Positions 18,279-27,568 are shown, counted from the first letter of the stretch. The stretch: 64,000 nt of DNA from Mucilaginibacter sp. (GCF_028288185.1 NZ_JAQBOF010000029.1:178772-242771), one strand, 5' to 3'. The notes: a model not told the origin generated them from the letters alone. Made by a program: numbers and translations.

Positions 18279-18583
18279 GTTACAGCATCAACAAACGCAT
18301 CAATAAACCCATCGAGTTTAAGGGCCTCAAAGCGCAATACATTGGCTATTTAGGTGGTGGCTTAGTCTGCCTGCTGGTATTATTCGCCGTTCTCTATTTA
18401 ATTGGCCTGGCGATCTATTGCTGCATCCTGATCATTGCCGGTTTAGGCAGCCTGTTATTTTATAAGGTATTTGGGCTGAGCCATAAATATGGTCAGCATG
18501 GCCTGATGAAAAGAAATGCGAGGCTCTATCTGCCTGATTATTTAAAATTCAAATCCAGAAAGGTATTTTATGAAAAGCGCTGA
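18275..18583 (+). CDS. traF: Conjugative transposon protein TraF (DUF4133)
   Basis: The 102-residue protein with the N-terminal INKRINKPIEFKGLKAQY pattern of DUF4133, two adjacent membrane spans (about 25-62) and a basic C-terminal tail. It corresponds to the VirB3-like inner-membrane component. Its end overlaps the start of traG by 14 bases, a typical coupled arrangement. Confidence 0.92.
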   Translation: MSYSINKRINKPIEFKGLKAQYIGYLGGGLVCLLVLFAVLYLIGLAIYCCILIIAGLGSLLFYKVFGLSHKYGQHGLMKRNARLYLPDYLKFKSRKVFYEKR

Positions 18584-21005
18584 ACAGGTCTATCCTATTT
18601 ATAAGACCGAGCATGATACGATGCTCTCAGGTCAAGGCGAGTTGACCATCGGCTACCGTGTCAACCTGCCGGAGTTATTTACGCTATCGAACGAAGAATA
18701 TATCGCCTTTCACCAGACCTGGGTCAAAGCGATCAAGCTATTGCCCAGACATTGCATTTTTCATAAACAAGATTGGTTCGTTGAAGATAACTATAAAGCC
18801 AAATTTAGTGACCAGACGTTTTTGGGCCATGCCAGCGAACGTTTCTTTAATGAACGGCCATACCTGGCGCATCATTGCCATCTGTTTATTACGAAACGGC
18901 CCTTGAACTATAAGCCGGTGACCAGCGCGGTGAGCGGCTTAATGCGCAAACGCCTGGTGCCCCAGCAAACTATTTCACCGGAACTGTTCCGTGATTTTGA
19001 AGATAGCTGCGGGCAATTTAAACGGGTATTGGAAGATAGTAATTTATTGTCGCTTGTACGACTAAGCGATGATGAATTAGCCGGAACCTTCCAGCAGCCC
19101 GGTGTGTTGGAACAATACAGCTTTTTGCTCAGTGAGGCGGATGCTCCGGTATTAAAAGACATCCATTTTAAAGATGAATTACGGATCGGCGATCATCATT
19201 GCCAGTTGTATAGTTTGGCGGATGCTGATGACCTGCCGGCATTTTGCGGGCCGCGCATTACATACGATAAATATAGTACCGACAAAACCAAGTTCAGCAC
19301 CGGCTTTGCCAGTCCCATCGGGGCGCTGCTGGACTGCAATCATATTTATAACCAATATATTTTCATTGAGGATAGCGCCAAGACCTTAAAAAAACTCGAA
19401 GCCAAGAAGCTGCGGCTGCAATCGCTTTCGGCCTACTCCCGCGAAAACGCAATCGGCCGGGATGCCACCCAGGAGTTCCTGAACGAGGCGATCAGCCAGC
19501 AGCGGCTTCCCGTTAAAGCGCATTTTAATATTTTAGCCTGGGGTGAACCCAAAGATATCCGAAACAAAGTCAGTTCCGCACTCGCCCAGCTTGACGCCCA
19601 GCCCCGCCAGGAAACGGACGGCGCACCGCAGCTTTGGTGGGCCGGCCTGCCGGGTAATGAAGGCAACTTCCCGATGAATGACACGTTTGATACCTTCGCG
19701 GAACAAGCGGCCTGCTTTTTAAATTTAGAAACGAATTATCGTTCTTCTTTGTCACCCATGGGCATCCGACTCGGTGACCGTCTGTCCGGCAAGCCGCTTC
19801 ATGTTGACCTATCGGACGAACCAATGAAAAACGGCATTACGACCAACCGTAATAAATTTATTTTAGGTCCATCCGGCAGTGGCAAGAGCTTTTTCACGAA
19901 TCATTTATTGCGTTCTTATTTCGAACAGGGCGCACATATTGTGTTAGTTGATGTAGGTCACTCCTATCAGGGCCTCTGTGATTTTGTTGGCGGCTACTAC
20001 TTTACCTATTCCGAAACCAATCCTATCAGTTTTAACCCGTTTTATGTAGGTAATGGCGATATGCTCGATACCGAAAAACGGGAAAGTATCAAAGCCATGA
20101 TATTGGCACTCTGGAAAAAAGAAGATGAAGGCGTACAGCGAAGTGAATACGTGGCGCTCTCCGATGCGCTATTCCACTACTACGAAAACAAACCAGATTT
20201 CGCCTGCTTCGATTCTTTTTATGAATTTCTGAAGGGCGATTTTTATGCGACCATGAGAGTGTCAAAAGTAAAAGACGCACATTTTGATATTGATAACTTG
20301 TTATTTGTTCTCCGCCCCTATTACAAGGGTGGTGAATACGACTATTTGCTGAACGCTAAAGAAAATCTTAACCTTTTAGACCGGCGTTTCATTGTATTTG
20401 AACTGGATAACATCAAGGATCACCCTATTTTGTTTAGCGTAACGACCCTGATGATTATGTCGACGTTCGTTAGTAAGATGCGCAAGTTACCGAAGGATGT
20501 GCGCAAAATGATCCTGATCGAAGAAGCCTGGAAGGCTATCGCAAGAGAAGGTATGGCCGAATACATTAAGTATCTCTTCAAAACCGTCCGCAAATATTTT
20601 GGTGAAGCGTTGGTAGTGACCCAAGACATTGAAGACATTATTTCTTCACCCGTTGTCAAACAAGCTATCATCAATAACAGTGACTGTAAAATCTTATTGG
20701 ATCAGCGCAAATACCAGAATGACTTCCCGAAGATTCAACAATTGCTCGGTATTACCGACAAGGAAACCGCGCTCATCATGAGTATGAACCGCGCCAATGA
20801 CGAACGCTACAAATACAAAGAGGTATTCATTTCGCTAAACGGTCAGTTATCAAGAGTTTACCGAACCGAGGTCAGTCGCGAGGAATACTGGACCTATACG
20901 ACGGAATCCAGCGAAAAAGCAAAAGTCCAGGCTTATACCAAAAAATACGGCGATATCCGCAAGGCTATTGCTATGATCGTTAACGAAGAAAAACAAGCCG
21001 CATGA
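18570..21005 (+). CDS. traG: Conjugation ATPase TraG (VirB4 family)
   Basis: The 811-residue ATPase powers pilus assembly and DNA transfer across the envelope. Walker A is GPSGSGKSF at about residues 432-440, and Walker B is LIEEAW at about 648. The region before Walker A carries the VirB4/CagE N-terminal domain. The length is normal for Bacteroides-type TraG. It overlaps traF by 14 bases and the next lipoprotein gene by 4 bases. This is the VirB4-like TraG, distinct from the VirD4-like coupling protein at 35897. Confidence 0.95.
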   Translation: MKSAEQVYPIYKTEHDTMLSGQGELTIGYRVNLPELFTLSNEEYIAFHQTWVKAIKLLPRHCIFHKQDWFVEDNYKAKFSDQTFLGHASERFFNERPYLAHHCHLFITKRPLNYKPVTSAVSGLMRKRLVPQQTISPELFRDFEDSCGQFKRVLEDSNLLSLVRLSDDELAGTFQQPGVLEQYSFLLSEADAPVLKDIHFKDELRIGDHHCQLYSLADADDLPAFCGPRITYDKYSTDKTKFSTGFASPIGALLDCNHIYNQYIFIEDSAKTLKKLEAKKLRLQSLSAYSRENAIGRDATQEFLNEAISQQRLPVKAHFNILAWGEPKDIRNKVSSALAQLDAQPRQETDGAPQLWWAGLPGNEGNFPMNDTFDTFAEQAACFLNLETNYRSSLSPMGIRLGDRLSGKPLHVDLSDEPMKNGITTNRNKFILGPSGSGKSFFTNHLLRSYFEQGAHIVLVDVGHSYQGLCDFVGGYYFTYSETNPISFNPFYVGNGDMLDTEKRESIKAMILALWKKEDEGVQRSEYVALSDALFHYYENKPDFACFDSFYEFLKGDFYATMRVSKVKDAHFDIDNLLFVLRPYYKGGEYDYLLNAKENLNLLDRRFIVFELDNIKDHPILFSVTTLMIMSTFVSKMRKLPKDVRKMILIEEAWKAIAREGMAEYIKYLFKTVRKYFGEALVVTQDIEDIISSPVVKQAIINNSDCKILLDQRKYQNDFPKIQQLLGITDKETALIMSMNRANDERYKYKEVFISLNGQLSRVYRTEVSREEYWTYTTESSEKAKVQAYTKKYGDIRKAIAMIVNEEKQAA

Positions 21006-21289
21006 AAAAACTAATTTTTATCGCACTGTTTTTTGCTGCCTGCAAAAGCGGCAGCCGCACTTATGTCAATCATACCGAGGGGCAATACTCTATTGCCGAT
21101 GATACGCTGATTATCCTTGACACCCTCATTATTAACCGCATGGGTTATCAAAAAGTCCGAAACGGACAGACTTTACCCAAAGAATATAAAGTGAAGCAAT
21201 GGGGACAGCATAGTCCCGATGCGCCCGTCATCCGCATTGACGGCAAACATGCCTTTTTGAATAACACCATTTATACCCAAGTGCCATGA
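21002..21289 (+). CDS. Small lipoprotein in tra operon
   Basis: The 95-residue protein has a short signal peptide ending in a lipobox (FFAAC, Cys at about residue 14), so it is predicted to be membrane-anchored outside the cytoplasm. The mature part has a DTLIIL-type strand and no recognised domain. It overlaps both traG and the next gene by 4 bases, so it belongs to the conjugation operon. It could act as an exclusion or assembly factor; that is a guess from position. Confidence 0.75.
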   Translation: MKKLIFIALFFAACKSGSRTYVNHTEGQYSIADDTLIILDTLIINRMGYQKVRNGQTLPKEYKVKQWGQHSPDAPVIRIDGKHAFLNNTIYTQVP

Positions 21290-21936
21290 AGAAGTGGGTC
21301 ATCATACTGGCATTCTGCGGCGTAACCGGAACGGTTCACGCTCAGTTTATTGTGGGTACCGTGGTCAAAAAGGTCATCAAAGCGATTGACCTGAAGATAC
21401 AACGCTTACAGAACGAAACGATCTGGCTGCAAAACGCGCAGAAACAGATCGAGAACCAGTTATCTAAGGTCAGGCTGGGCCAGATCGCAGGCTGGACCGG
21501 GGAACAGCAAACACTATACAGCGGCTATTATAACGAGTTATGGAAGATCAAATCCTATATCAGCGATTACCAGCGTATCAAAAACCTTGCAGTAAAACAA
21601 GCGGCGCTGGTCAGCCAGTATCAACAGGCCTGGGCACTGTTCCGAGGTGACAAGCACTTTTCCGCCGACGAACTTAACTATATGCAACAGGTTTATACTG
21701 GCATTTTGGATGCTAGCTTGAAAAACCTCGATGAGATCATGCAGGTGGCCAGCGCGGGACGTACGCAAATGAACGATGCGGACCGGTTGGAATTGATTAA
21801 TAAAGCCGGTGACCATTTGGATGAGAACTACAATGATCTGAAACAGTTCAATACGCAAAACCAGGTGCTGAGCCTGCGGCGCGCGGCAGATTTAAATGAA
21901 TTACAAACCTTAAAGAATTATTATGGCATCCGTTAA
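21286..21936 (+). CDS. TraI-like conjugation protein, copy 1
   Basis: The 216-residue protein has a cleavable signal peptide (about 1-19, ending VHAQ) followed by a long helical, coiled-coil-like region with Gln- and Leu-rich heptads. It resembles the periplasmic TraI family of Bacteroides conjugation systems (VirB5-like position). FSADELNYMQQVY and LDNLDE-type segments recur in the third gene of this set. It overlaps its neighbours by 4 and 14 bases. Confidence 0.78.
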   Translation: MKKWVIILAFCGVTGTVHAQFIVGTVVKKVIKAIDLKIQRLQNETIWLQNAQKQIENQLSKVRLGQIAGWTGEQQTLYSGYYNELWKIKSYISDYQRIKNLAVKQAALVSQYQQAWALFRGDKHFSADELNYMQQVYTGILDASLKNLDEIMQVASAGRTQMNDADRLELINKAGDHLDENYNDLKQFNTQNQVLSLRRAADLNELQTLKNYYGIR

Positions 21937-22516
21937 AATAACTATCGTCCTATTGTTCAGCTTGAGTTGTGCCCAGGCACAAACTTTCGCGGAATGGTTC
22001 TCGCAGGGCAAGACCCAAAAGAAATACCTATTGGCGCAGATCGAAGCCTTGCAGGTTTATGGCGGTTACCTAAAAAAAGGTTATGGCGTTGCTAAAGGCG
22101 GCTTGGGTTCTATTACCAGTTATGCCAGCGATGAGTTCAAACTGCATACGGCTTATTATGACCGGCTGAAAATGGCTGACCCGAGCCTGAAAAACAATGC
22201 CCAGGTCAAAGAGATCATTAGCTGGCAACAGGATATCATCAAATTGACCAGCAACTGGAATGAAGTTCAACCTACTAAAAACGCCTTACTCAAAGACTGT
22301 GAAGCGCAATTAACGGAATTGAGTAAAGTAATTTCCAGTAAAACTGAAATGACTGAAGCGGAACGCCTGCAGCAAATTGAAGCAATCCATGCGGCGATGT
22401 TATCCAATTTGCATTTCGCCAGCAACTTCAGCACGCAGCTTAAACGCTATGCGATACAAAAACAACAAGAGATCAATAGTACAAACACCTTAAAAGAACT
22501 CTATGAAAATCGTTAA
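21923..22516 (+). CDS. TraI-like conjugation protein, copy 2
   Basis: The 197-residue protein has a signal peptide (about 1-20, ending CAQAQ) and a helical body containing AEWFSQ..TQKKYLLAQIEALQVY and YGVAKGGLGSI, a pattern I associate with the TraI-type secreted components. It is shorter and more divergent than its neighbours on either side, and overlaps both by 14 bases. Probably part of the cell-envelope channel. Confidence 0.75.
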   Translation: MASVKITIVLLFSLSCAQAQTFAEWFSQGKTQKKYLLAQIEALQVYGGYLKKGYGVAKGGLGSITSYASDEFKLHTAYYDRLKMADPSLKNNAQVKEIISWQQDIIKLTSNWNEVQPTKNALLKDCEAQLTELSKVISSKTEMTEAERLQQIEAIHAAMLSNLHFASNFSTQLKRYAIQKQQEINSTNTLKELYENR

Positions 22517-23126
22517 AACATTGCTTTTGGGCGTGTTCATGTGCTTTCACATTCAAGTTCACGCTCAGGCACAAGAGATCGAGCAATTGATGCTTGACAT
22601 TGAAAAATTGACCCAGTTCAAAAGCATCCTGGCAGATATGAAAGCCGGCTACCAGATCTATGAGCAGGGTTATGGCAGTATTTCCAGTTTGTCCAAAGGC
22701 AACTTCGACCTGCATAATGTATACCTGACGGGCTTAATGGCGGTCAGTCCTTCCGTTCGGAATTATGGCCGGGTCGCGGAGATCATCAGTCAACAAGCCA
22801 GTTTGGTTAGCGAATACAAACGGGCGAACAACAACTTCCGGCAAAGCGGGAGCTTCAGCGCCGATGAACTCAGCTATATGAGCAATGTTTATAGCCGCCT
22901 CATTAACCAAAGCTTGGATAATCTCGACGAACTGAATACTATCCTGACCGCTAACAAATTAAGGATGTCTGACGCTGACCGCATCAAAGCGATTGACCGG
23001 CTTTATGTGACCAGCTCCGACCAATTGGGTTTCCTGCGCAGTTTTAACCGGCAAAGCATGGTGTTGTCGCTTCAGCGCGCAAAAGACAGCAATGATCTGA
23101 ACACTTTAAAAAAATTGCACAAATGA
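22503..23126 (+). CDS. TraI-like conjugation protein, copy 3
   Basis: The 207-residue protein has a signal peptide (about 1-23, ending VHAQ) and a helical body with YQIYEQGYGSISSLSKGNF and FSADELSYMSNVYSRL. The latter closely parallels FSADELNYMQQVYTGI of copy 1, which points to duplication within the operon. It overlaps copy 2 by 14 bases and traJ by 4 bases. Confidence 0.8.
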   Translation: MKIVKTLLLGVFMCFHIQVHAQAQEIEQLMLDIEKLTQFKSILADMKAGYQIYEQGYGSISSLSKGNFDLHNVYLTGLMAVSPSVRNYGRVAEIISQQASLVSEYKRANNNFRQSGSFSADELSYMSNVYSRLINQSLDNLDELNTILTANKLRMSDADRIKAIDRLYVTSSDQLGFLRSFNRQSMVLSLQRAKDSNDLNTLKKLHK

Positions 23127-24247
23127 TAGTGCTGCAATCTACCGGTTTGGCTTCCGATATCGGCGGCCTGCAAGGAACGCTCAACGGCGTCTATAATGAA
23201 ATGCTGCCTTTATGCAGCCAATTGATCGGCGTGGGCCGCGGTATCGCCGGTTTTGGTGCCCTGCTCTTTATCAGTTCCCGCGTCTGGCGGCAAATCGCCG
23301 CTGCCGAGCCGATCGACTTTTATCCGCTATTGCGGCCATTTAGTATTGGCCTGGCCATTTTGTTATTTCCGACGCTGATCGCGGTGATGAACGGGGTCTT
23401 GAACCCCACCGTAACCGCTACCGGCGGCATGGTCAAAAATTCGGACGCAGCCATTCAAAAACTCCTGGCGGCCAAGCAAGCCGCCATTGAAAAAACGGAC
23501 GCCTGGCAGATGTATGTCGGTTCCGATGGCGATGGCGACCGGGACAAATGGTACAAATACACCCACCCTGATGATCCGAATGGCAGCAAGGAAGGCGTAT
23601 TCGCCGGTATCGGTAATGACATGAAGTTCGCCATGGCTAAAGCCAGTTATAATTTCCGCAATACGGTGAAGCAATGGATGAGTGAGGTATTACAGGTCGT
23701 CTTTGAAGCTGCGGCGCTGTGTATCAATACGATCCGCACATTCTACCTTATCGTATTGGCAATACTCGGCCCGCTCGTACTCGGCCTATCGGTATTCGAT
23801 GGTTTTCAATTTACGCTCAATACCTGGTTAGCCAAATACGTTAATGTATTTCTCTGGCTACCCGTGGCTAACATCTTCGGCGCGATCATCGGCAAAGTAC
23901 AGGAAAACATGCTCAAGCTGGATATCCAGCAAGTGAACCAGGCGGGCGACACTTTCTTTAGTTCAACTGATACGGCTTACCTCATCTTTTTATTGATCGG
24001 CATTGTCGGCTACTTCACGGTTCCCGCCGTAGCCGGTTATATTATTAACCCCGGTGGCGGCAATAGTTTGGTGAATAAAGTCAGCACGCTGGCTTCAAGC
24101 GCGGTTATTTCGGCGGCTACTGCATTCAATGTATCATCGAATCGCCCAACCTCAGCAACTGCGGCTGCCCCTGTGCCGGCCGCTTCCAGCAGCGATTACC
24201 AAAAACAGAAACTGGATTACGAACCCGCTAAACAAAATAAAAATTAA
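23123..24247 (+). CDS. traJ: Conjugative transposon protein TraJ (VirB6-like)
   Basis: The 374-residue polytopic inner-membrane protein has hydrophobic spans at about 40-55, 75-95, 190-215, 235-260 and 280-305, as in TraJ of Bacteroides elements, which is thought to form part of the inner-membrane channel. The N-terminal LQGTLNGVYNEMLPLC and the central FQFTLNTWLAKYVNVFLWLP segments are characteristic. The C-terminal 60 residues are Ala/Ser-rich and low complexity. It starts inside the end of copy 3 of the TraI-like genes. Confidence 0.9.
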   Translation: MIVLQSTGLASDIGGLQGTLNGVYNEMLPLCSQLIGVGRGIAGFGALLFISSRVWRQIAAAEPIDFYPLLRPFSIGLAILLFPTLIAVMNGVLNPTVTATGGMVKNSDAAIQKLLAAKQAAIEKTDAWQMYVGSDGDGDRDKWYKYTHPDDPNGSKEGVFAGIGNDMKFAMAKASYNFRNTVKQWMSEVLQVVFEAAALCINTIRTFYLIVLAILGPLVLGLSVFDGFQFTLNTWLAKYVNVFLWLPVANIFGAIIGKVQENMLKLDIQQVNQAGDTFFSSTDTAYLIFLLIGIVGYFTVPAVAGYIINPGGGNSLVNKVSTLASSAVISAATAFNVSSNRPTSATAAAPVPAASSSDYQKQKLDYEPAKQNKN

Positions 24248-24251
24248 CATC

Positions 24252-24866
24252 ATGTTCACCCATCTCCGAAACATCGAAACGGCTTTCCAGCATATCAAGC
24301 GATTCAGCTATTTGCTGATCCTGGCCTGCACGTTCATCTGTGGCTTTGCCCTTTACAAAAGCTACCAGTTCGCGGCCAATACTAATAGCCACGTCTACAT
24401 TTTAGCCAATGGCAAAGCCCTTGAAGCGTTCGCTGCCGACCGAAAAGATAACATTCCGGTCGAGGCCCGCGACCATATCCGTATGTTTCATCACTATTTC
24501 TTTACGCTCGACCCTGATGAAAAAGTGATCGACGCCAATATCGGCAAGGCATTGTATTTGGCCGACGAATCAGCCCGTAACCAGTACAATGGTCTTAAAG
24601 AAAAAAGCTATTATAACAATTTGATCTCGGGCAATATCAGTCAACAGATACAGGTCGACAGTGTTTGGCTGGACATGAACCAGTATCCTTATGAATTTAA
24701 ATGCTGGGCTATTCAAAAGTTGACGCGCTCGACTTCAGCGGTTAACAAATTACTCATTACCCACGGCTACCTGCGTAATGTGAGCCGAAGCGATAACAAT
24801 CCCCACGGCTTCCTGATCGAGCGTTGGGAAACACTGGCTAACCGTGATACGACACTTGGCCCATGA
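24252..24866 (+). CDS. traK: Conjugative transposon protein TraK (VirB8-like)
   Basis: The 204-residue protein has a single N-terminal membrane span (about 18-38) and a soluble domain with RDHIRMFHHYFFTLDPDE and AIQKLTRST, the hallmarks of TraK, a VirB8-like scaffold. The ATG at 24252 is chosen over an open extension upstream that overlaps traJ. The end overlaps the following small gene by 4 bases. Confidence 0.92.
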   Translation: MFTHLRNIETAFQHIKRFSYLLILACTFICGFALYKSYQFAANTNSHVYILANGKALEAFAADRKDNIPVEARDHIRMFHHYFFTLDPDEKVIDANIGKALYLADESARNQYNGLKEKSYYNNLISGNISQQIQVDSVWLDMNQYPYEFKCWAIQKLTRSTSAVNKLLITHGYLRNVSRSDNNPHGFLIERWETLANRDTTLGP

Positions 24867-25174
24867 AAAAACAAAAAAAGCTATTGATCATCATCGCAAC
24901 CATCTATGCATCATTGTTATGCTGGTCGCTCAATTATAATTCAATAAGTGTGAAACCCGGCCAGGTACCTCAGTACATCGGCCATAATCTTCAAGACCAT
25001 GGAAAAACAACGCAAATTCTACCTCGTCATCCCGCTCCTGGTGATACCCTTCCTGACAATGGCGTTCTGGGCGCTCGGCGGTGGCCAAACCAAAGCCAAT
25101 CAGCCGACAGCAGCCAAAGGCATCGACATGACCCTGCCCGAAGCACAATTCAAAAAAGACCAGGTGTCCGGTAA
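24863..25174 (+). CDS. Small membrane protein between traK and traM (TraL-like position)
   Basis: Codons 1-45 encode a plausible small membrane protein with a basic start (MKKQKKL) and one hydrophobic span (LLIIIATIYASLLCW). From about codon 46 onward the frame overlaps the start of traM and reads as low-complexity Arg/Pro/Ser-rich sequence, unlike real protein. Either the gene really overlaps traM by 176 bases, or a single-base shift near 24970-24985 has removed its natural stop (a TAA in another frame at about 24986). The start overlaps traK by 4 bases, which supports that the N-terminal half is translated. Confidence 0.5.
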   Translation: MKKQKKLLIIIATIYASLLCWSLNYNSISVKPGQVPQYIGHNLQDHGKTTQILPRHPAPGDTLPDNGVLGARRWPNQSQSADSSQRHRHDPARSTIQKRPGVR

Positions 25175-26021
25175 GTTGGCCGTTTACCAGGCCTCCATGC
25201 GGGATTCCGCCCAAAACGGCGTCAGCCCCTCCTTCCTGAAAGCGATGGGCCTGCATGCCGACTCGGCAAAAATCAACCAGTTGAACGCCCCGCCCGATGC
25301 CGATCAAAGCGCGGAGCGTATCCAGGCTAAGCTGGCGCAACTGAATAAGCAAATCAATCAGCCACAAACACCAGCTTACGATCCGCAAACGGAAGCGACC
25401 GAACAGAAAATTCGGCAACTCCATCAGATGATGAAGTCAGCCAAAAGTAGCCGGAGCGAGGAAGATCCGGAAATGGCGCAGCTCAGCAAAATGCTGACGC
25501 AAATCCAGCAGATCCAAAACCCAGGTTCCGTTAAAACCGAAACCAAACCCGCAGATACCAGCCCATTCAAAGCTATACCTGCGATCATCGACGGCAAACA
25601 AAAAGTCATGGACGGAGGAGCTGTTAAACTCAGATTAACCGATAGCGTAACGCTTAAAAACCAGCTATTGCCTAAGGGTCAACAAATCTTTGGTGTTTGT
25701 TCGGTGACCAACCAGCGCCTGCTCCTGACCATTCAAAATATCCGGTTAGACAAGCAGATCATACCGGTCAGCCTGACCGTCTTTAGCCTCGATGGAATGC
25801 CGGGGATACCCGCGCCGGAAGCTGAATTAGGCGGCGCGGCCGGTAATGGTGCCGATAATGCCGTACAAGCCATGCAGTTTATGAGTATGGACGCCTCGCT
25901 CGGTGCGCAAGCTGCCGCCGGCGGCATTAATGCGGCGAAGGGACTGTTCAGCAAAAAAGTGAAGAAGATCAAAGTTAAACTCAGCGACCAGTTTCCCATA
26001 CTGCTGAAAATCAATAAATAA
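24999..26021 (+). CDS. traM: Conjugative transposon protein TraM (VirB10-like)
   Basis: The 340-residue protein has one N-terminal membrane span (about residues 8-25), a Gln/Lys-rich helical linker (about 40-160) and a C-terminal beta domain with a repeated structure (about 190-335: LLPKGQQIFGVCSV, then QNIRLDKQIIPVSLTVF) typical of TraM, the VirB10-like energy-coupling component spanning the envelope. The next gene is not TraN, so the VirB9-like partner normally found here is missing from this position. Confidence 0.9.
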   Translation: MEKQRKFYLVIPLLVIPFLTMAFWALGGGQTKANQPTAAKGIDMTLPEAQFKKDQVSGKLAVYQASMRDSAQNGVSPSFLKAMGLHADSAKINQLNAPPDADQSAERIQAKLAQLNKQINQPQTPAYDPQTEATEQKIRQLHQMMKSAKSSRSEEDPEMAQLSKMLTQIQQIQNPGSVKTETKPADTSPFKAIPAIIDGKQKVMDGGAVKLRLTDSVTLKNQLLPKGQQIFGVCSVTNQRLLLTIQNIRLDKQIIPVSLTVFSLDGMPGIPAPEAELGGAAGNGADNAVQAMQFMSMDASLGAQAAAGGINAAKGLFSKKVKKIKVKLSDQFPILLKINK

Positions 26022-26022
26022 T

Positions 26023-27165
26023 ATGGATCAGGCCGTTAATTTTTATGAGTTAAAAACGCAACTAGCTGACCTCGGCTTTGCCGATCCGGACATTGTTGAC
26101 CGGCTCCGTGAACGCATCGTTGGCAGCACACGAGATTTTCGGTTGCTGCACCGCGAAAATCTAAACGGGTTGGTTGCGGAATATTCCTTTGACATCCAAC
26201 GGCATGAGCCGGATGGCCCATTGCAATTTGACCACCTGGAGGCGGCCATATACCGACCGGGAAAAGAGGAATATTTCTATGCCATCTTTTCACCGGATAT
26301 CACCCGGGACGAGGTCGACCAAATCCTTCAGCAGGGTATCAAAGGCCCGTTTGTCGAAGAAAACCTGCCGGATTATTTCGACCGCGCTAAAATTTCAAAC
26401 ATTTTAAATCAAAATAACATGAACACACAGAATTTAAGTTACCTGCAAAAACAATTGCTGAACCTTGGCTTTGGCGAAGGGATGAACAAAGAACTCGAGA
26501 AGAACATCGAGGCGAAGACGCCCGAGTTTACGCTCAACAGCACGAACGACTACAATAAACAAAATGTCGATTACAAACTGCATTTCAAAGCCGGCGAAAA
26601 GGACGAGATGTACTTTTTTAATAAGTACGATGCCTCGCTGCAAGGCAAGGACATGGCGCAGACCTTTTATATCAATAAAGGCAGCGGTATCACTGCAAAA
26701 GAAGCGTATAATTTAATGGAAGGCCGTGCTGTCCACAAAGAACTGGAGAACAAAGAAGGTGAAAAATACAAAGCCTGGGTGGTGATCGACAAAGACAACA
26801 TGACCGAGAACGGCAATCACAAACTCAACACGTTTAGCGACGGTTGGAATTATAAACCCGAACGCGCGATTGATAAAATGGCGATCGTGGGTATCGATGA
26901 GCCCGGCAACCGCGACAAACTGATGAAGTCATTAGAAAAAGGCAACCGCCACCAGGTGGAAGCGCTGCGCGACGGCAAACCGGTCAAGCTTTTTATCGAA
27001 GCCAATCCCACGGAACACCGGGTGAACCTGACCAATTATAAGGGTGAAGCCCAGCAACTGGAACATTATAAAAAGCCGGAAGCCAAACAGGAACAGAAAA
27101 AGGCCGAAACCCAGACTCAGGAAACTTCAAAAAAAAAATCTAAGGGAAAGAAAATGAGTGTTTAA
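26023..27165 (+). CDS. DUF3945/DUF4099-like element protein with internal duplication
   Basis: The 380-residue cytoplasmic protein is of a type common in Bacteroidota conjugative elements; function unknown. Two related segments are visible: residues about 9-120 (ELKTQLADLGFADPDI) and about 137-260 (YLQKQLLNLGFGEGMN), with an internal ATG at residue 133 (26419). This suggests duplication and fusion of a shorter gene. The C-terminus is a Lys/Gln/Glu-rich tail ending in KKKSKGKKMSV. It starts 1 base after the traM stop and so is co-transcribed with tra. Family name given with moderate certainty. Confidence 0.7.
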   Translation: MDQAVNFYELKTQLADLGFADPDIVDRLRERIVGSTRDFRLLHRENLNGLVAEYSFDIQRHEPDGPLQFDHLEAAIYRPGKEEYFYAIFSPDITRDEVDQILQQGIKGPFVEENLPDYFDRAKISNILNQNNMNTQNLSYLQKQLLNLGFGEGMNKELEKNIEAKTPEFTLNSTNDYNKQNVDYKLHFKAGEKDEMYFFNKYDASLQGKDMAQTFYINKGSGITAKEAYNLMEGRAVHKELENKEGEKYKAWVVIDKDNMTENGNHKLNTFSDGWNYKPERAIDKMAIVGIDEPGNRDKLMKSLEKGNRHQVEALRDGKPVKLFIEANPTEHRVNLTNYKGEAQQLEHYKKPEAKQEQKKAETQTQETSKKKSKGKKMSV

Positions 27166-27177
27166 CCTAAAGTGCCT

Positions 27178-27453
27178 ATGGAACCGTTTGGCTTTGACCA
27201 ACTCCCGGAAGTTATCCGCCAGCTTTTTGAGAAGGTGGAGCACATCGAGTTCCTGTTGCGGGAGCTACAGGTAAGACCGGAAGAAGATACGGTGATGAAC
27301 ATCACCGAAGCCGCTGCGTTTTTGAAGACCAGCCCTGGAGCCTTGTACACCAAGGTCAGCCGTGGCGAGATTCCCTTCAGCAAACCCGGTAGGCGGCTGT
27401 ACTTCGACAAGGACGAACTCAGAAAATGGGTAAAGCTGGGCGGAAAACATTAA
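27178..27453 (+). CDS. Small helix-turn-helix (excisionase-like) protein
   Basis: The 91-residue protein has an N-terminal coiled helix and a MerR/HTH_17-type DNA-binding domain from about residue 38 (NITEAAAFLKTSPGALYTKVSRGEIPFSKPGRRLYFDKDELRKW). The ATG at 27178 is preferred to the GTG at 27172. It is the last gene before a terminator at 27506-27538, so it may be the tail of the tra operon and a regulator of the element. Confidence 0.8.
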   Translation: MEPFGFDQLPEVIRQLFEKVEHIEFLLRELQVRPEEDTVMNITEAAAFLKTSPGALYTKVSRGEIPFSKPGRRLYFDKDELRKWVKLGGKH

Positions 27454-27505
27454 TTTAGCGCCATCTTTTGGCGGTTCGATCCGCCTTGTGATAAGGTTTA
27501 GGTTG

Positions 27506-27538
27506 AAAGTCCCCGGCAGCGAGTGTTTGGGGACTTTT
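27506..27538 (+). terminator. Intrinsic terminator after the tra operon
   Basis: Inverted repeat AAAGTCCCC (27506-27514) and GGGGACTTTT (27529-27538) with a 14-base loop, followed by a T-rich stretch. It closes the run of plus-strand genes that starts at 17483. Confidence 0.75.
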
Positions 27539-27568
27539 ATTTATCTTTAGGGACCTTAGCATTTCCTG

